Source of the DNA: Candidatus Gastranaerophilales bacterium
Lineage (GTDB): Bacteria; Cyanobacteriota; Vampirovibrionia; Gastranaerophilales; JANQFW01
Length of the DNA stretch: 64,000 nucleotides
Assembly: GCA_028277625.1 (NCBI GenBank)
Contig: JANQFW010000038.1
Span: 1-64,000 of the forward strand
Direction of reading: 5' to 3'
Shown here: positions 11,918 through 22,016 of the stretch, piece by piece
How positions within the stretch are numbered: position 1 is the first letter of the stretch
Layout of the letters: each line of letters opens with the position of its first letter
Notes under the pieces: generated by a model
Seen by the model: only the letters and a program-made list of their open reading frames with translations
What the model was told of the DNA's origin: nothing
The model's database searches: none
Program-made: the position numbers and the translations under genes

Positions 11918-11951
11918 AAAAAACCTCCTATATAGTTATAGGAGGTTTTTT
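11918..11951. terminator. Perfect 15-bp intrinsic terminator in the argC leader
   Basis: AAAAAACCTCCTATA-tagt-TATAGGAGGTTTTTT, ~40 nt upstream of the argC ATG. Confidence 0.85.
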
Positions 11952-11967
11952 AAAGCTTATTTATTAA

Positions 11968-12058
11968 TTTAACCAAAGTAAAAACAGCATTAAAGTTTCA
12001 GCAATCCTCCTGAAGAACGATTGAACGGCATCGTGACCTGTTTTCATTTTTGGTTAAA
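11968..12058 (-). promoter_or_regulatory. Candidate structured cis-regulatory RNA (attenuator/riboswitch-like) upstream of argC
   Basis: Closing stem TTTAACCAAA/TTTGGTTAAA, inner stem AAAACAG/CTGTTTT, hairpin CAATC-g-TTC-ttca-GGA-g-GATTG; followed by the 11918-11951 terminator. Confidence 0.6.
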
Positions 12059-12297
12059 ATCATTATTGTTGCCTACTTCTCTAAATTTATTAATATTCTA
12101 AATAAAACATAATTAAATATCAAGATGCCTTAGCTTGATTTGCTGGAAACCTTGAAGATTTATTTTTTTTGATATATTATATTTGCTAGTGGCTTATGAT
12201 TGTGATATCAATAGTTATAGTATTCATTTTGATAATTTGAAAAATATTTTTAAATTAGTATATTATATATAGATAGACCAAAGGAGAAAATTAAATC

Positions 12298-12630
12298 ATG
12301 GTAAAAATTCGCTTAAAGCGTTTTGGAGACAAAAAAAATGCTATTTATAGAATTATAGTAATAAATAGCGCGGCTAAAAGAGAAGGTAGACCTATAGAAC
12401 AAGTAGGCTTCTACAATCCAAAAACAAAAGAATTAAGATTAGATAAAACAAAAGCTACAGAATGGCTTAAAAAAGGTGCTCAGCCAACAGACACAGTTAA
12501 ATACTTAATTGATAACTCAGATGAAAATGGCAACTTAATCAAAAAAGAAAAAGAAGGCCAAGCAAAATTATCTAAAAAAGCTAAAGCTAAAGCAGAAGCT
12601 GAAAAGCAAAATTCTGAAAGCGCTGCATAG
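12298..12630 (+). CDS. rpsP: 30S ribosomal protein S16
   Basis: [41 protein letters not shown]. Confidence 0.97.
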   Translation: MVKIRLKRFGDKKNAIYRIIVINSAAKREGRPIEQVGFYNPKTKELRLDKTKATEWLKKGAQPTDTVKYLIDNSDENGNLIKKEKEGQAKLSKKAKAKAEAEKQNSESAA

Positions 12631-12666
12631 ATAAAAAGGCAAAGTATATTAGAATAAGTTTAACCG

Positions 12667-12696
12667 GAAAGAGAGCTTTAAAACTCTCTTTCTTTT
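12667..12696. terminator. Hairpin terminator downstream of rpsP
   Basis: GAAAGAGAG-ctttaaaa-CTCTCTTTC-TTTT. Confidence 0.8.
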
Positions 12697-12701
12697 ATTG
12701 G

Positions 12702-13076
12702 CTAAGATTTCTCCTTCAGTGCTTCTTTTAAAGCAATTTCTAGCGTGCTTATTTTATTTTCTAATAATTTTATTCTCTCAGAGCTTTCTTTTGTCTCTAT
12801 TTCAGCTCTTTCTACACTTCTGCTTTCTTTTTTAATTGCTTCTACCCAAGCAGACTCTCTAATTTTCATTAGTATAACACCCAGCAAAGTACCGTAAATC
12901 GCCATTAATATAATAAGAGCAGCTGTCATAGTTGTTTTAATAGGCTGATCAGGCCAATACATTATTTCTGCTGATAAACCTTTATTCATGTAGGCAAAAA
13001 ACAATATGTCACATATCACTATTAATACTAATATCAAATAAATTCTCTTAATGTTCTTGTTTAAAAAATCTTTCAT
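12702..13076 (-). CDS. Small membrane protein, two TM segments plus coiled coil (LapA-like)
   Basis: Hydrophobic segments IYLILVLIVICDILFFAY and MTAALIILMAIYGTLLGVILMKI followed by a charged helix. Confidence 0.4.
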   Translation of the reverse strand: MKDFLNKNIKRIYLILVLIVICDILFFAYMNKGLSAEIMYWPDQPIKTTMTAALIILMAIYGTLLGVILMKIRESAWVEAIKKESRSVERAEIETKESSERIKLLENKISTLEIALKEALKEKS

Positions 13077-13082
13077 TTTAAA

Positions 13083-14048
13083 TCAACTCCTTTGACCTAA
13101 TATTCTCATCAACTTTTGTATTTCTTGATCAGGTTCAATTTCTATAACTATTTTATCAGTTTTTTCTAAATTTTCATCAGAAATATTTAAAGGAAGTTCA
13201 GGATTTGGCTTGTAGAACGACAATTTATAAGCCTGAAGAGCCTGCCCACTTAACTTAATATTTATATTATCTCCGCCATACAATGGATCACCTGCAACCG
13301 GATGATGGATATGAGACATATGCACCCTTATTTGATGAGTACGCCCTGTTTCTAAAGTAGCCTCCACATAAGTAAATCGATTAAAGCGCTCTAGAACTCT
13401 CCAGTGTGTAACTGAATGCCGGCCTTTCTCAATAACTGCCATTTTATGACGATGAACAGGATGCCTGTCTATAGGGGCATCTATAGTTCCAGTATCGTCT
13501 TTTATATTTCCCAACACAGCTGTCAAATATTGTCTTGTAGCTATTTTGTACTTTAATTGCTCAGCCAAAAACTTATGAGCATAATCATTTTTTGCAATCA
13601 TCAGTAAGCCGGATGTATCTCTATCCAACCTATGCAATATTCCTGGGCGCATTATACCGTTTATGCCGGAAAGCTTTCCTTCACAGTAATACAAAAGCGC
13701 ATTGACAAGGGTGTCTGTTCTTTCTTTGCTGGTAGGGTGAGTCAACATGCCTGCTGGTTTATTTACAACAAGCATATTATCATCTTCGTAACAAATCTCT
13801 AATGGTATATTTTCTGCAGGTAAATCTAAAGGCTCTGCATCAGGTATTTGTATAGCAAGCTTATCAGCATATTTTAGCTTATAAGAAGTTTTGCTTACAA
13901 TATCATTTACCAGAACACTTTGCTTATCCCTTATTAATTGTTGGACTCTACTGCGTGAAATATTTGGAATAAGATTAGTCACAAAAATATCAAGCCTAGT
14001 GCCCGCATCTTCTAAATCAATTTCAGCTTTGAAAAGACTTTGGTTCAT
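13083..14048 (-). CDS. rluD: RluA/RluD-family 23S rRNA pseudouridine synthase
   Basis: N-terminal S4-like domain; GILHRLDRDTSGLLMIAK catalytic motif; GRTHQIRVHM. Confidence 0.9.
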   Translation of the reverse strand: MNQSLFKAEIDLEDAGTRLDIFVTNLIPNISRSRVQQLIRDKQSVLVNDIVSKTSYKLKYADKLAIQIPDAEPLDLPAENIPLEICYEDDNMLVVNKPAGMLTHPTSKERTDTLVNALLYYCEGKLSGINGIMRPGILHRLDRDTSGLLMIAKNDYAHKFLAEQLKYKIATRQYLTAVLGNIKDDTGTIDAPIDRHPVHRHKMAVIEKGRHSVTHWRVLERFNRFTYVEATLETGRTHQIRVHMSHIHHPVAGDPLYGGDNINIKLSGQALQAYKLSFYKPNPELPLNISDENLEKTDKIVIEIEPDQEIQKLMRILGQRS

Positions 14049-14520
14049 CTACCTTTTCTTTATCCTTGCTCCTCAGAGGAAAATTTAATATTATTATTAT
14101 AATAGCACCAATATTTATTGATGCATCAGCAATATTAAAAACCGGGAAATTAATAGAGTCTAATTGAATAAAATCTATAACGTAATTATAAAAGAGCCTA
14201 TCATATAAATTGCCTAAAGTTCCACCTAGTATAAGATTCCAGGCGATCAGAGGAAGAATTCGCATAGTATTTGCATTTTTTAATAAAAAATATAAAATTA
14301 TTAAAGATACACTCAATGAAAAAATAATTAGAAAAACAATATTATTTTCTAGAATGCTAAAAGCCGCGCCTTTATTATAAATTTTGGTAATAGATAAAAT
14401 TTGATTTATTATGGTAAATTTTTCAGAGTAATCGATAACGCTCTCTATATAAATTTTTGACAATCTGTCAATAATAAATATTATAAGAGCTATAATTACA
14501 AAATATTTTTTTTTATTCAT
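14023..14520 (-). CDS. lspA: Signal peptidase II (prolipoprotein)
   Basis: GGTLGNLYDRL and YVIDFIQL...FPVFNIADASINIG motifs; hydrophobic. Confidence 0.92.
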   Translation of the reverse strand: MNKKKYFVIIALIIFIIDRLSKIYIESVIDYSEKFTIINQILSITKIYNKGAAFSILENNIVFLIIFSLSVSLIILYFLLKNANTMRILPLIAWNLILGGTLGNLYDRLFYNYVIDFIQLDSINFPVFNIADASINIGAIIIIILNFPLRSKDKEKVDEPKSFQS

Positions 14521-14522
14521 TC

Positions 14523-15437
14523 TTAAATTTTACTTTTTGCAAAATTACTACAATTCTTCTTTTTTAGAAAAAAAGTACTTTCGGGTATTACGTTCACTCT
14601 TTGGTATAACAGTACCAGTCCTGTTAGTTTAATATCAGGGTGCGCATGGACATCTTCGGCCATTTCGGTATAGCCCACGGATGCCGCTGCAAACTCGTTA
14701 TTGTTGGTCTTATTAGATTGCATAACTCTTTCTAACAAGCCTGAAGATGAAGGAATTTGCCTAAAAACTTCTTGTGGATTGATAGAAGGATGCACTATCG
14801 GCTGTCTAGTAATTGAACCTAATGCAAACATGCCCGCCGGAACCTCAGCTTGCAGTGTAGCTGTGTAAGTATCTCCTGCTAAAACTTGCTCTGGCGCATA
14901 AAAGTCCACTGTTAAATTTTTTGCTGAGCCATACTTTATTATTGTCTTTTCAAATAAAATTCTATCAGAAACAATTTGCCAGCTTTTACCAAATCGTTGT
15001 AAATAAAGAACATTATCAGTCTGGCTTTCAAATACGCCTCTATCATGTGTAATGTCTGATTTTTTAAATGATACTCCTGTTATATACTCATTAAGATCAA
15101 CAGCAGCTTGATTACCATTTATTCGCACATTTGTTATTTTTAAATTATACTTCAAATTGGGATAATTTACCCAGGCTTTACCTACTAGCTCAAAGAGTTT
15201 TTTACGGTCTATACCATCTGCACTCTTGTATTTGTACGATATATAATTTTTTAACTCATCTTTTTTATGTAAATTTAAAGTATTTGAAAATTTTTCTAAA
15301 AAAGCTACAACTTCTTTTACCAATAAATTATTCTGCAAAGAAATATTTACGTTGAAATCTTTTTTATTTGCTAACGAAGGTAATGCGTTAACGTTCATTA
15401 TTAAGACAGCTAATAAAAAAATAATCGCTTTTTTCAT
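14523..15437 (-). CDS. Exported protein of unknown function
   Basis: N-terminal signal-like segment KKAIIFLLAVLIMNVNALPSLA; NTF2-like stretch possible but not certain. Confidence 0.5.
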   Translation of the reverse strand: MKKAIIFLLAVLIMNVNALPSLANKKDFNVNISLQNNLLVKEVVAFLEKFSNTLNLHKKDELKNYISYKYKSADGIDRKKLFELVGKAWVNYPNLKYNLKITNVRINGNQAAVDLNEYITGVSFKKSDITHDRGVFESQTDNVLYLQRFGKSWQIVSDRILFEKTIIKYGSAKNLTVDFYAPEQVLAGDTYTATLQAEVPAGMFALGSITRQPIVHPSINPQEVFRQIPSSSGLLERVMQSNKTNNNEFAAASVGYTEMAEDVHAHPDIKLTGLVLLYQRVNVIPESTFFLKKKNCSNFAKSKI

Positions 15438-15494
15438 CTATATACTCCACTTATAATTGATTTTAGGCTAAATGAAATAACCATCAACTTATAA

Positions 15495-15571
15495 TATTTA
15501 CTACTGCTCCTCAATTGAATTTTAGACTAATCTTTTCAGATCTCTGAAAAGAATTTTTGAGTTAGTATAAT
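15495..15571 (-). repeat. Leader-type intergenic element, copy A (short form)
   Basis: Gene-oriented: TATACTAACTCAAAAATTCTTTTCAGAgaTCTGAAAAGATTAGTCTAAAATTCAATTGAGGAGCAGTAGTAAATA, upstream of 14523..15437(-). Confidence 0.75.
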
Positions 15572-15694
15572 ATTATCATTTTAACAACAAAACACTTAAA
15601 TTGTACAGAAGCCGAATATTTGGGATTAACCTTTACATTTTATTGATTTATAAGTTTTTTTGAGTAATTATTTTTTTTAGATTATACTAATCTC

Positions 15695-15752
15695 TGAAAA
15701 GAGATTTTTAAATTATACTAATTCTAAAGTGCTTTTCAGAAAAAATTATTAA
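15695..15752 (+). repeat. Partial/rearranged relative of the leader element upstream of the acyl-CoA dehydrogenase
   Basis: TATACTAATTCTAAAGTGCTTTTCAGA preceded by TCTGAAAAG; lacks the CAGTA-TAAATA 3' block. Confidence 0.45.
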
Positions 15753-15817
15753 TTAAATTTAAATAAAGAAGAGTATAAACAGTTTATTAGCCTAATAATA
15801 GGTAAGAGGACATAATA

Positions 15818-17002
15818 ATGGCAGTTGAAACAGTATTACAAGGACTGGAAAACAGCAATTTTACACTTACAGAAGAACAACAAGATATTAAAAAATGCGT
15901 TAGAGAATTTGCAGAGGCTGTAATTCCTGAACGCGCAGCACAAATAGATGAAGATGCTAAATTTCCTTGGGATATCTACGAGGAAATGATTAAAAGTGAC
16001 TTGGTTGCTGTTCCATATCCTGAGGAATACGGGGGATTAGGGTTAGATCCTGTAGCAGAATGTATAGTTGTTGAAGAATTATCAAGAGTAGATTTATCTT
16101 GTTCCTTGGCTTGTATGGTTAATAGCCTTGGCAGTAAGCCTATTTTATTAGGTGGCAACGAGGAACAGAAGAAGAAATATATAACACCTATTGCTAAAGA
16201 GGGAAAAATATGTGCTTTTGGCCTTACCGAAGCTGGTGCCGGAAGTGACTTTATGGGAATACAAACAAAAGCAGTTAAAAAAGGTGATAAATATATAGTC
16301 AATGGCTCAAAATTATTCATAAGTCATGGTAATCTAGCAGATTTTATTACTGTATTTGCTAAAACAGATCCAAAAGCAGGAATCAGAGGACTGTCTTGTT
16401 TTATCATTGAAAAGGGTTACCCGGGCTTTAAAGTAGGAAAAACAGAACACAAATTAGGAATAAGAGGTTCAGAGACTGCTGAGTTAATATTTGAAGATAT
16501 GGAAGTTCCTGCTGAAAATCTTTTGGGATCTGAAGGTTCAGGCTGGAAAATAGCAATGAACACTCTTGACTGCTCTAGACCTGGTGTTGGCGCACAAGGT
16601 GTGGGTGTTGCTCAAGGAGCTTTGGATTGTGCGTTTAAATATGCTCAAGAAAGAGAACAGTTTAACCAACCTATTGCAAACTTTGAAGCTGTTCAAAATA
16701 TGCTGGTTGATATGGACATTAGAATACAAGCAGCTAGATTGATGGTTTACAGAGGAGCAGAAGCTGTTAAAACTAACAACAAAAATAAAGCAATGTATTC
16801 ATCTTTAGCTAAATGCTATGGTGGTGATGTTGCAATGAGAGTAACAACTGATGCGGTTCAAATCTTAGGTGGCTACGGATATACAAAAGAATTTCCAGTA
16901 GAAAGAATGATGAGAGATGCTAAAATTACCCAAATTTACGAAGGAACAAACCAGGTGCAGCGTATGGTTATCAGTAGACATCTCCTTAAAAACTATAAAT
17001 AG
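15818..17002 (+). CDS. Acyl-CoA dehydrogenase
   Basis: FGLTEAGAGSDFMGIQTKAV; ILGGYGYTKEFPVERMMRDAKITQIYEGTNQVQR. Confidence 0.95.
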   Translation: MAVETVLQGLENSNFTLTEEQQDIKKCVREFAEAVIPERAAQIDEDAKFPWDIYEEMIKSDLVAVPYPEEYGGLGLDPVAECIVVEELSRVDLSCSLACMVNSLGSKPILLGGNEEQKKKYITPIAKEGKICAFGLTEAGAGSDFMGIQTKAVKKGDKYIVNGSKLFISHGNLADFITVFAKTDPKAGIRGLSCFIIEKGYPGFKVGKTEHKLGIRGSETAELIFEDMEVPAENLLGSEGSGWKIAMNTLDCSRPGVGAQGVGVAQGALDCAFKYAQEREQFNQPIANFEAVQNMLVDMDIRIQAARLMVYRGAEAVKTNNKNKAMYSSLAKCYGGDVAMRVTTDAVQILGGYGYTKEFPVERMMRDAKITQIYEGTNQVQRMVISRHLLKNYK

Positions 17003-17034
17003 TCAATAGAAACAAAAATTAAATAAATATAAAG

Positions 17035-17068
17035 CAGCTACATTAAATTTTTTAAAGTAGCTGTTTTT
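17035..17068 (+). terminator. Hairpin terminator
   Basis: CAGCTAC-attaaattttttaaa-GTAGCTG-TTTTT. Confidence 0.7.
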
Positions 17069-17251
17069 ATTAAAATCAATAAATAAGCCTAAAAATATAA
17101 AAACAATTTCTTTTTTTTCCCTTTAAACTATTGCATTTAAGTAATGTAAGTTTTAAATTATTATACAGATGGCCTTTTTTTTAAAATTTTATTATTAGAG
17201 TAAAGATAAAGAAAGAAGTATAGGATTTTTTATGAGTAGAAAAGGAGAAAA

Positions 17252-18808
17252 TTGTTGGTTAAATACAATCAAAAATGTGGCGTTTATTCCACATCCGATG
17301 TTGAAGAAAGACACATAACGTCGCAGAGCCTAAACAATACTTCTGTAAATTTAAAAAAAACTAACTTTCAAGTTTTTGAAGAAATTGAGTATGAAACAGG
17401 TTTAGACTTAAACAATATCGAAACTCCTATACTGGATGCGTTAGAGAACTACTCAAATAACCCATCCATACCACTACATATTCCAGGGCACGCACGAGGT
17501 GAAGGTGTATTCCCTAAATTCAGGGACATAATTGGATCAAAAATAATAAATATTGACACAACCGACGAATTCGACAACCTAGGAACCTTACATCCTGCGA
17601 CCGGACCTATTAAAAAATCTCAAGAATTAACCGCACAAGCCTTTGGTGCAAAAAACTCCTTTTTTCTTATAAATGGATCATCTGTCGGGAATCTTGCATT
17701 AGCGTTAACAGTCACTAAGGAAAATCAAAAAATAATAGTTGCAAGAAATTGCCATCGTTCTGTAATCAGTGGATTAACTATGACAGGCGCTATCCCTATT
17801 TGGGTTACGCCAGAATGGAAGGATGAATGGGAAATATGGGGAACTATAAATCCTGCTGAAATAGAACACCTACTGAATGAAAATCCTGATGCCACTACTG
17901 TATGGATTACAAATCCAACTTATGAAGGAATTGTTAGCAATATTAAAAAGATAGCTGCAATATGTAAAAAAAGAAATATAACCTTATTAGTAGACGAAGC
18001 TCACGGCTGTTTGTGGAATTTTCACGAAAAACTGCCTCAACCAGCTCTTAATTGCGGAGCTGATGCTGTTGTGCATTCTATACACAAAACCGGCGGTAGT
18101 TTTTCGCAGAGTTCTGTTTTGCACATAGGTAAAGAATCTAAAATTTGTGAAGAAGAACTTGAAGCAAACCTTAAAATTCTACAATCGACCAGTCCTTCTT
18201 ACTTATTACTTGCCAGTCTAGATTCTGCAAGGGCTTATTTATCTTCTGAGTATGGACTGAAAAAAGTTGATGCTGCTGTAGAAAATGCGATATTACTTAG
18301 AAAATGGCTGAATAGCCTACCTCGTGTAGAATGCCTTGAGCCAGAAGGTCAAAATATAGCTGTTGATCATACTAAGATATTCTTAAAAATTGATGGATTA
18401 AGCGGTAAAAGACTTGAGAGCATTCTAGAAATTGAATATCATATTGAAGTAGAAGCTGCAGCGGATAACGGAATTTTGGTACTGGTAAATATTGGGAATA
18501 CAAAGTCTGAGCTGGAATACTTCTGGGAGTGTATGCACTCTATTGTCAGTAGTAATTATTCTGACATTAGTTATTTAAATAAAACAAAATACATGCCTTA
18601 CTACGTGCCTGAGATGGTTTATTCTCCACGTAAAGCTTTTATGAGTGCTAAAGAAAAAATCTCTACAGAAGACTCTATTGGAAGAATATCTGCTGAGGTA
18701 ATTGCAGAGTGTCCGCCTGGAATTCCTATACTAATGCCGGGGGAAAAAATTACCGAAGAACATCTTCCTTATATTAGAAGGTTAAAAACAATTAATGTTA
18801 TCAAGTAA
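17252..18808 (+). CDS. Orn/Lys/Arg decarboxylase family (PLP fold I); TTG start
   Basis: PLHIPGHARGEG, DEAHGCLW, SIHKTGGSFSQSS PLP-lysine motif; AAAGGAGAAAATTG start context. Confidence 0.9.
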   Translation: MLVKYNQKCGVYSTSDVEERHITSQSLNNTSVNLKKTNFQVFEEIEYETGLDLNNIETPILDALENYSNNPSIPLHIPGHARGEGVFPKFRDIIGSKIINIDTTDEFDNLGTLHPATGPIKKSQELTAQAFGAKNSFFLINGSSVGNLALALTVTKENQKIIVARNCHRSVISGLTMTGAIPIWVTPEWKDEWEIWGTINPAEIEHLLNENPDATTVWITNPTYEGIVSNIKKIAAICKKRNITLLVDEAHGCLWNFHEKLPQPALNCGADAVVHSIHKTGGSFSQSSVLHIGKESKICEEELEANLKILQSTSPSYLLLASLDSARAYLSSEYGLKKVDAAVENAILLRKWLNSLPRVECLEPEGQNIAVDHTKIFLKIDGLSGKRLESILEIEYHIEVEAAADNGILVLVNIGNTKSELEYFWECMHSIVSSNYSDISYLNKTKYMPYYVPEMVYSPRKAFMSAKEKISTEDSIGRISAEVIAECPPGIPILMPGEKITEEHLPYIRRLKTINVIK

Positions 18809-18838
18809 AAATTTTATTAATTTTAAATTTATTATTTT

Positions 18839-19330
18839 TTAGTCCTCAATTAGGATATCATTTTCTGGCCCTATTTGAGGATTTTCTGTTTTTTCATACC
18901 AGTATGCAGCTGCTAAGCCACTAAAGGAATTAAATAGTGCACTTAAGCCTGCAATAAAGCTCATAAACATCAAAATTATTAATATACTTACCCCTAAGTC
19001 GGACATTGAGTCTGTAAGACTTTTAGACTTAGGGACTAAGGAAAAAAATATGGCTAAATTAAATGGAATGTTAACAAGCATCGCTGTAAAGGCTGATGTA
19101 AAGCCTGAAACTCCACCAATAAATGCACCGTCTTGTATAGTTAAAATACCGACAAAAGCATTTTTCTTTAAATAAAATACCACCATTGCCCCTACGAGTG
19201 TAAAAACAAGAATAATTATGCATTTGAATAATAAAAATGGTACTAAGTATATAAGTCCAAAAATAAATCCTATTACAGCTCCCAACCAAAGCGATGATTT
19301 TAATAACAACCCCATAAAACTTACCCTCAA
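18839..19330 (-). CDS. Membrane protein of unknown function
   Basis: Four to five hydrophobic segments. Confidence 0.5.
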   Translation of the reverse strand: MRVSFMGLLLKSSLWLGAVIGFIFGLIYLVPFLLFKCIIILVFTLVGAMVVFYLKKNAFVGILTIQDGAFIGGVSGFTSAFTAMLVNIPFNLAIFFSLVPKSKSLTDSMSDLGVSILIILMFMSFIAGLSALFNSFSGLAAAYWYEKTENPQIGPENDILIED

Positions 19331-19715
19331 AATAAAAAACTATGCCTTTATTTTAAACTATAAGGGAAATATAAACAATGACTTTTTTATGCTGGAATAA
19401 TTAAATAGCTTATAATAAGCTATATTTTTAGTTTAAACTTTTGCCTACTGATTGAAGGCACTGATACTGCTAACACTTATATTCTCCTATCTATAATAAA
19501 TACATTTTTAAATTCTATTTTCTTTTATATTTTATCTATAAAAAACTTATAAATCACCAAATTTATAAGTAAATATTACAAATCATAATATATATTAGAA
19601 TATCTTTAATTTAGTTTATAAACAGTGTAGTAGTTGAAGAATAAAATAAAGATGTTTATAATTCTAAAGTATAGAATTAAAACTTAGTTATTTAAACTTT
19701 ATAAAGGGAGATGTT

Positions 19716-21989
19716 GTGGATATTTTGAATAATTCTAACGTAGTCGATGAAGTCAAAAGGGCTGAAAACCTAAACTTAAATACCTTTAATGATGAAAAAT
19801 TAAAGGATAGCTTAAGCTATGGGGCTAATTATCTGGTTAATAAGCTGGTTAAGTTTAAAGTTAACGCGCCAAAAGCAATAAAAATGTGGGTAGAAATTAC
19901 TAATGAAAATATTACAACACCCCTGATGCAAGAAGACGAAACTGAATTATTAAAGGATTTAAAACAAAGTCCGCACAGCTACCTAAGTGGAAAAAATCAG
20001 GAAACGTTAATTATTCCTTTGCAAGGAAAAAATGGTAAGTTTGAAGCAATCGTAGATGATGTAAAACCAGGGAGTAAGTACAGATATATTTTTATAAATC
20101 ACAAAGGCAAACTCTTAACAAGAAACGACCCACGCTCAGCATCATTGCCATTTGATGTACATGGTTGGTCAGAAACAGTTGATCATAATGCTTTTGATTG
20201 GGGAAGTAATGAAAGTGATTGGATAACAGGAGTAGATCCAAGACGATTAAAACATCTCGAAGATAAAAAAAACTACGGCGCACCGCCAAAAATGATTATA
20301 GATGAAGTAAACATTGCTGTTTTAGGTGGATATAAAAATGCAAAAAAAAGAATAGATAAAATTGTAGAATTAGGAGTAAATTCAATTGAGATAATGCCTG
20401 TTGCAGAGTTTGCAGGTAGATTTAACTGGGGATATGACGGTATAAATAATTTTTGCCCAAAGAGTTCTTATGGAAAGCCAGAAGATTTAAAAGAATTAAT
20501 CAGGTATGCCCACGAAAAAGGCATAAGCGTAATCATGGATGTTGTTCCAAATCATATTGGTCCAATAGGATCCGTTCAAAATGATTATGGTCCTTGCTTT
20601 GATAATAACAAATCAAGCCCTTGGGGCAAGGCTATTAACTTTGAAGGTTCTGGCAGTGAATATATGAAAAAATATATGGTTGATATGAGCCTTAACTGGC
20701 TGGCTAATTATCATTGTGACGGTTTAAGATTTGATATGACAAAATTTATGGATTCTGATATTACTATGAAATTAATATCTAGTACAATAAGAAATCACGA
20801 GAGAACTAAAGATGCTATCTTAATTGCTGAGGACGGAAGAAACTCTAAAAGAATATGTTCACCTCTGCTGCCTAATGAAATTGTTAATCCACTAGAAACA
20901 GCAAAAGCTGCGCATAAAGATCATAGCATCTTATACAATCTTGGATATAGCGCACAATGGGGGTTTGATTTCCAGCATACACTAGAGGCCCTGGTTACTA
21001 AAAAAAGTATTATGGGGCTAGAGCCAAGTCTGGAAGATCTTCAAAGTGAATTCCATACAGGCGTAAGGAAACATGATTATTACAATTGGGAGAGGACTTT
21101 AGATAAAATTCCTGAGCCCCCTGCCAATACTCATGTTGTATATCATACAAGTCACGATGAAATAGGCAATCGTGGAGCCAAAAGGCTTGTATTAAAAATA
21201 CTTTCCTCAAAATTAAAGCTAAATAAAAGAATACATGGCGGACAAAAAGAAACAAGCAAAATCCTATTTGAGCTTATAAAAAGAAGAAGTACAGGCGCGA
21301 ATATTTGGGATTATAGTTTTCAAAAAAATATTGGAATAAAAAAACAGATAACTAAAACTGAATTTGAACATGCCTACAAAAGCGCTCAGGCTCTTTATAA
21401 AGTTGCAACAGGTACTGTATTTGCATATCCTGGTCCTAAGATGTTTATGATGGGAGATTTAGAAGGCGAGCTTAGCCCTTTTAAGTTTTTTGCAGAATAT
21501 CCTCTGAAAAATAACAAGAATGACATTCATATTGCAAATAAGGTAAGTAAAGAAAAAGGATATGATGTTGGAGAACCTGCGCTAAAAGATTCTATGCTTT
21601 ATCAAAAAGAATATACTGATCCTGAATTTAAAGAGCACATTCAGCGCTACTGCTGTGACCTTATAAAAATTTATAAAGAAAACAGAGCACTTACTAATGT
21701 TAAAAAAATGAAAACCCATATATATAAGCATAACGACGTAATGCATGTACACAAATGGAATAATTTTAATGTAGTTATAGCTGTTATGAATTTTTCTAAT
21801 AAAGATTATAAACACTTTAAGCTAAAAAATTTACCAAAGGGCACTTGGCAAGAGCTTATAAATAGTAATGACAAACAGTATGGCGGCAATGGACATCTAA
21901 AAAATAATTCTTGTCATACGGACAATGACTATCAACTAAGTATAATGCTGCCAAAAGATAGCTTTATAATCTTTAAAAAAATTGAGTAA
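19716..21989 (+). CDS. GH13 family enzyme (TreZ / branching-enzyme-like); GTG start
   Basis: NWGYDGINNFCPKSSYG, MDVVPNHIGP, DGLRFDMTKF, IAEDG, YHTSHDEIGNRG GH13 regions. Confidence 0.85.
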   Translation: MDILNNSNVVDEVKRAENLNLNTFNDEKLKDSLSYGANYLVNKLVKFKVNAPKAIKMWVEITNENITTPLMQEDETELLKDLKQSPHSYLSGKNQETLIIPLQGKNGKFEAIVDDVKPGSKYRYIFINHKGKLLTRNDPRSASLPFDVHGWSETVDHNAFDWGSNESDWITGVDPRRLKHLEDKKNYGAPPKMIIDEVNIAVLGGYKNAKKRIDKIVELGVNSIEIMPVAEFAGRFNWGYDGINNFCPKSSYGKPEDLKELIRYAHEKGISVIMDVVPNHIGPIGSVQNDYGPCFDNNKSSPWGKAINFEGSGSEYMKKYMVDMSLNWLANYHCDGLRFDMTKFMDSDITMKLISSTIRNHERTKDAILIAEDGRNSKRICSPLLPNEIVNPLETAKAAHKDHSILYNLGYSAQWGFDFQHTLEALVTKKSIMGLEPSLEDLQSEFHTGVRKHDYYNWERTLDKIPEPPANTHVVYHTSHDEIGNRGAKRLVLKILSSKLKLNKRIHGGQKETSKILFELIKRRSTGANIWDYSFQKNIGIKKQITKTEFEHAYKSAQALYKVATGTVFAYPGPKMFMMGDLEGELSPFKFFAEYPLKNNKNDIHIANKVSKEKGYDVGEPALKDSMLYQKEYTDPEFKEHIQRYCCDLIKIYKENRALTNVKKMKTHIYKHNDVMHVHKWNNFNVVIAVMNFSNKDYKHFKLKNLPKGTWQELINSNDKQYGGNGHLKNNSCHTDNDYQLSIMLPKDSFIIFKKIE

Positions 21990-22016
21990 TTTAGTAGTAA
22001 GGGTACAAAAGGCTCT

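Noticed and set aside
11918-12058. T-box riboswitch or glutamine (glnA) riboswitch upstream of argC
   Set aside because: No AGGGUGGNACCGCG T-box sequence; only a weak CGTTCA-stem similarity to glnA RNA with the GGAAGUAGG block missing, so left as an unassigned candidate
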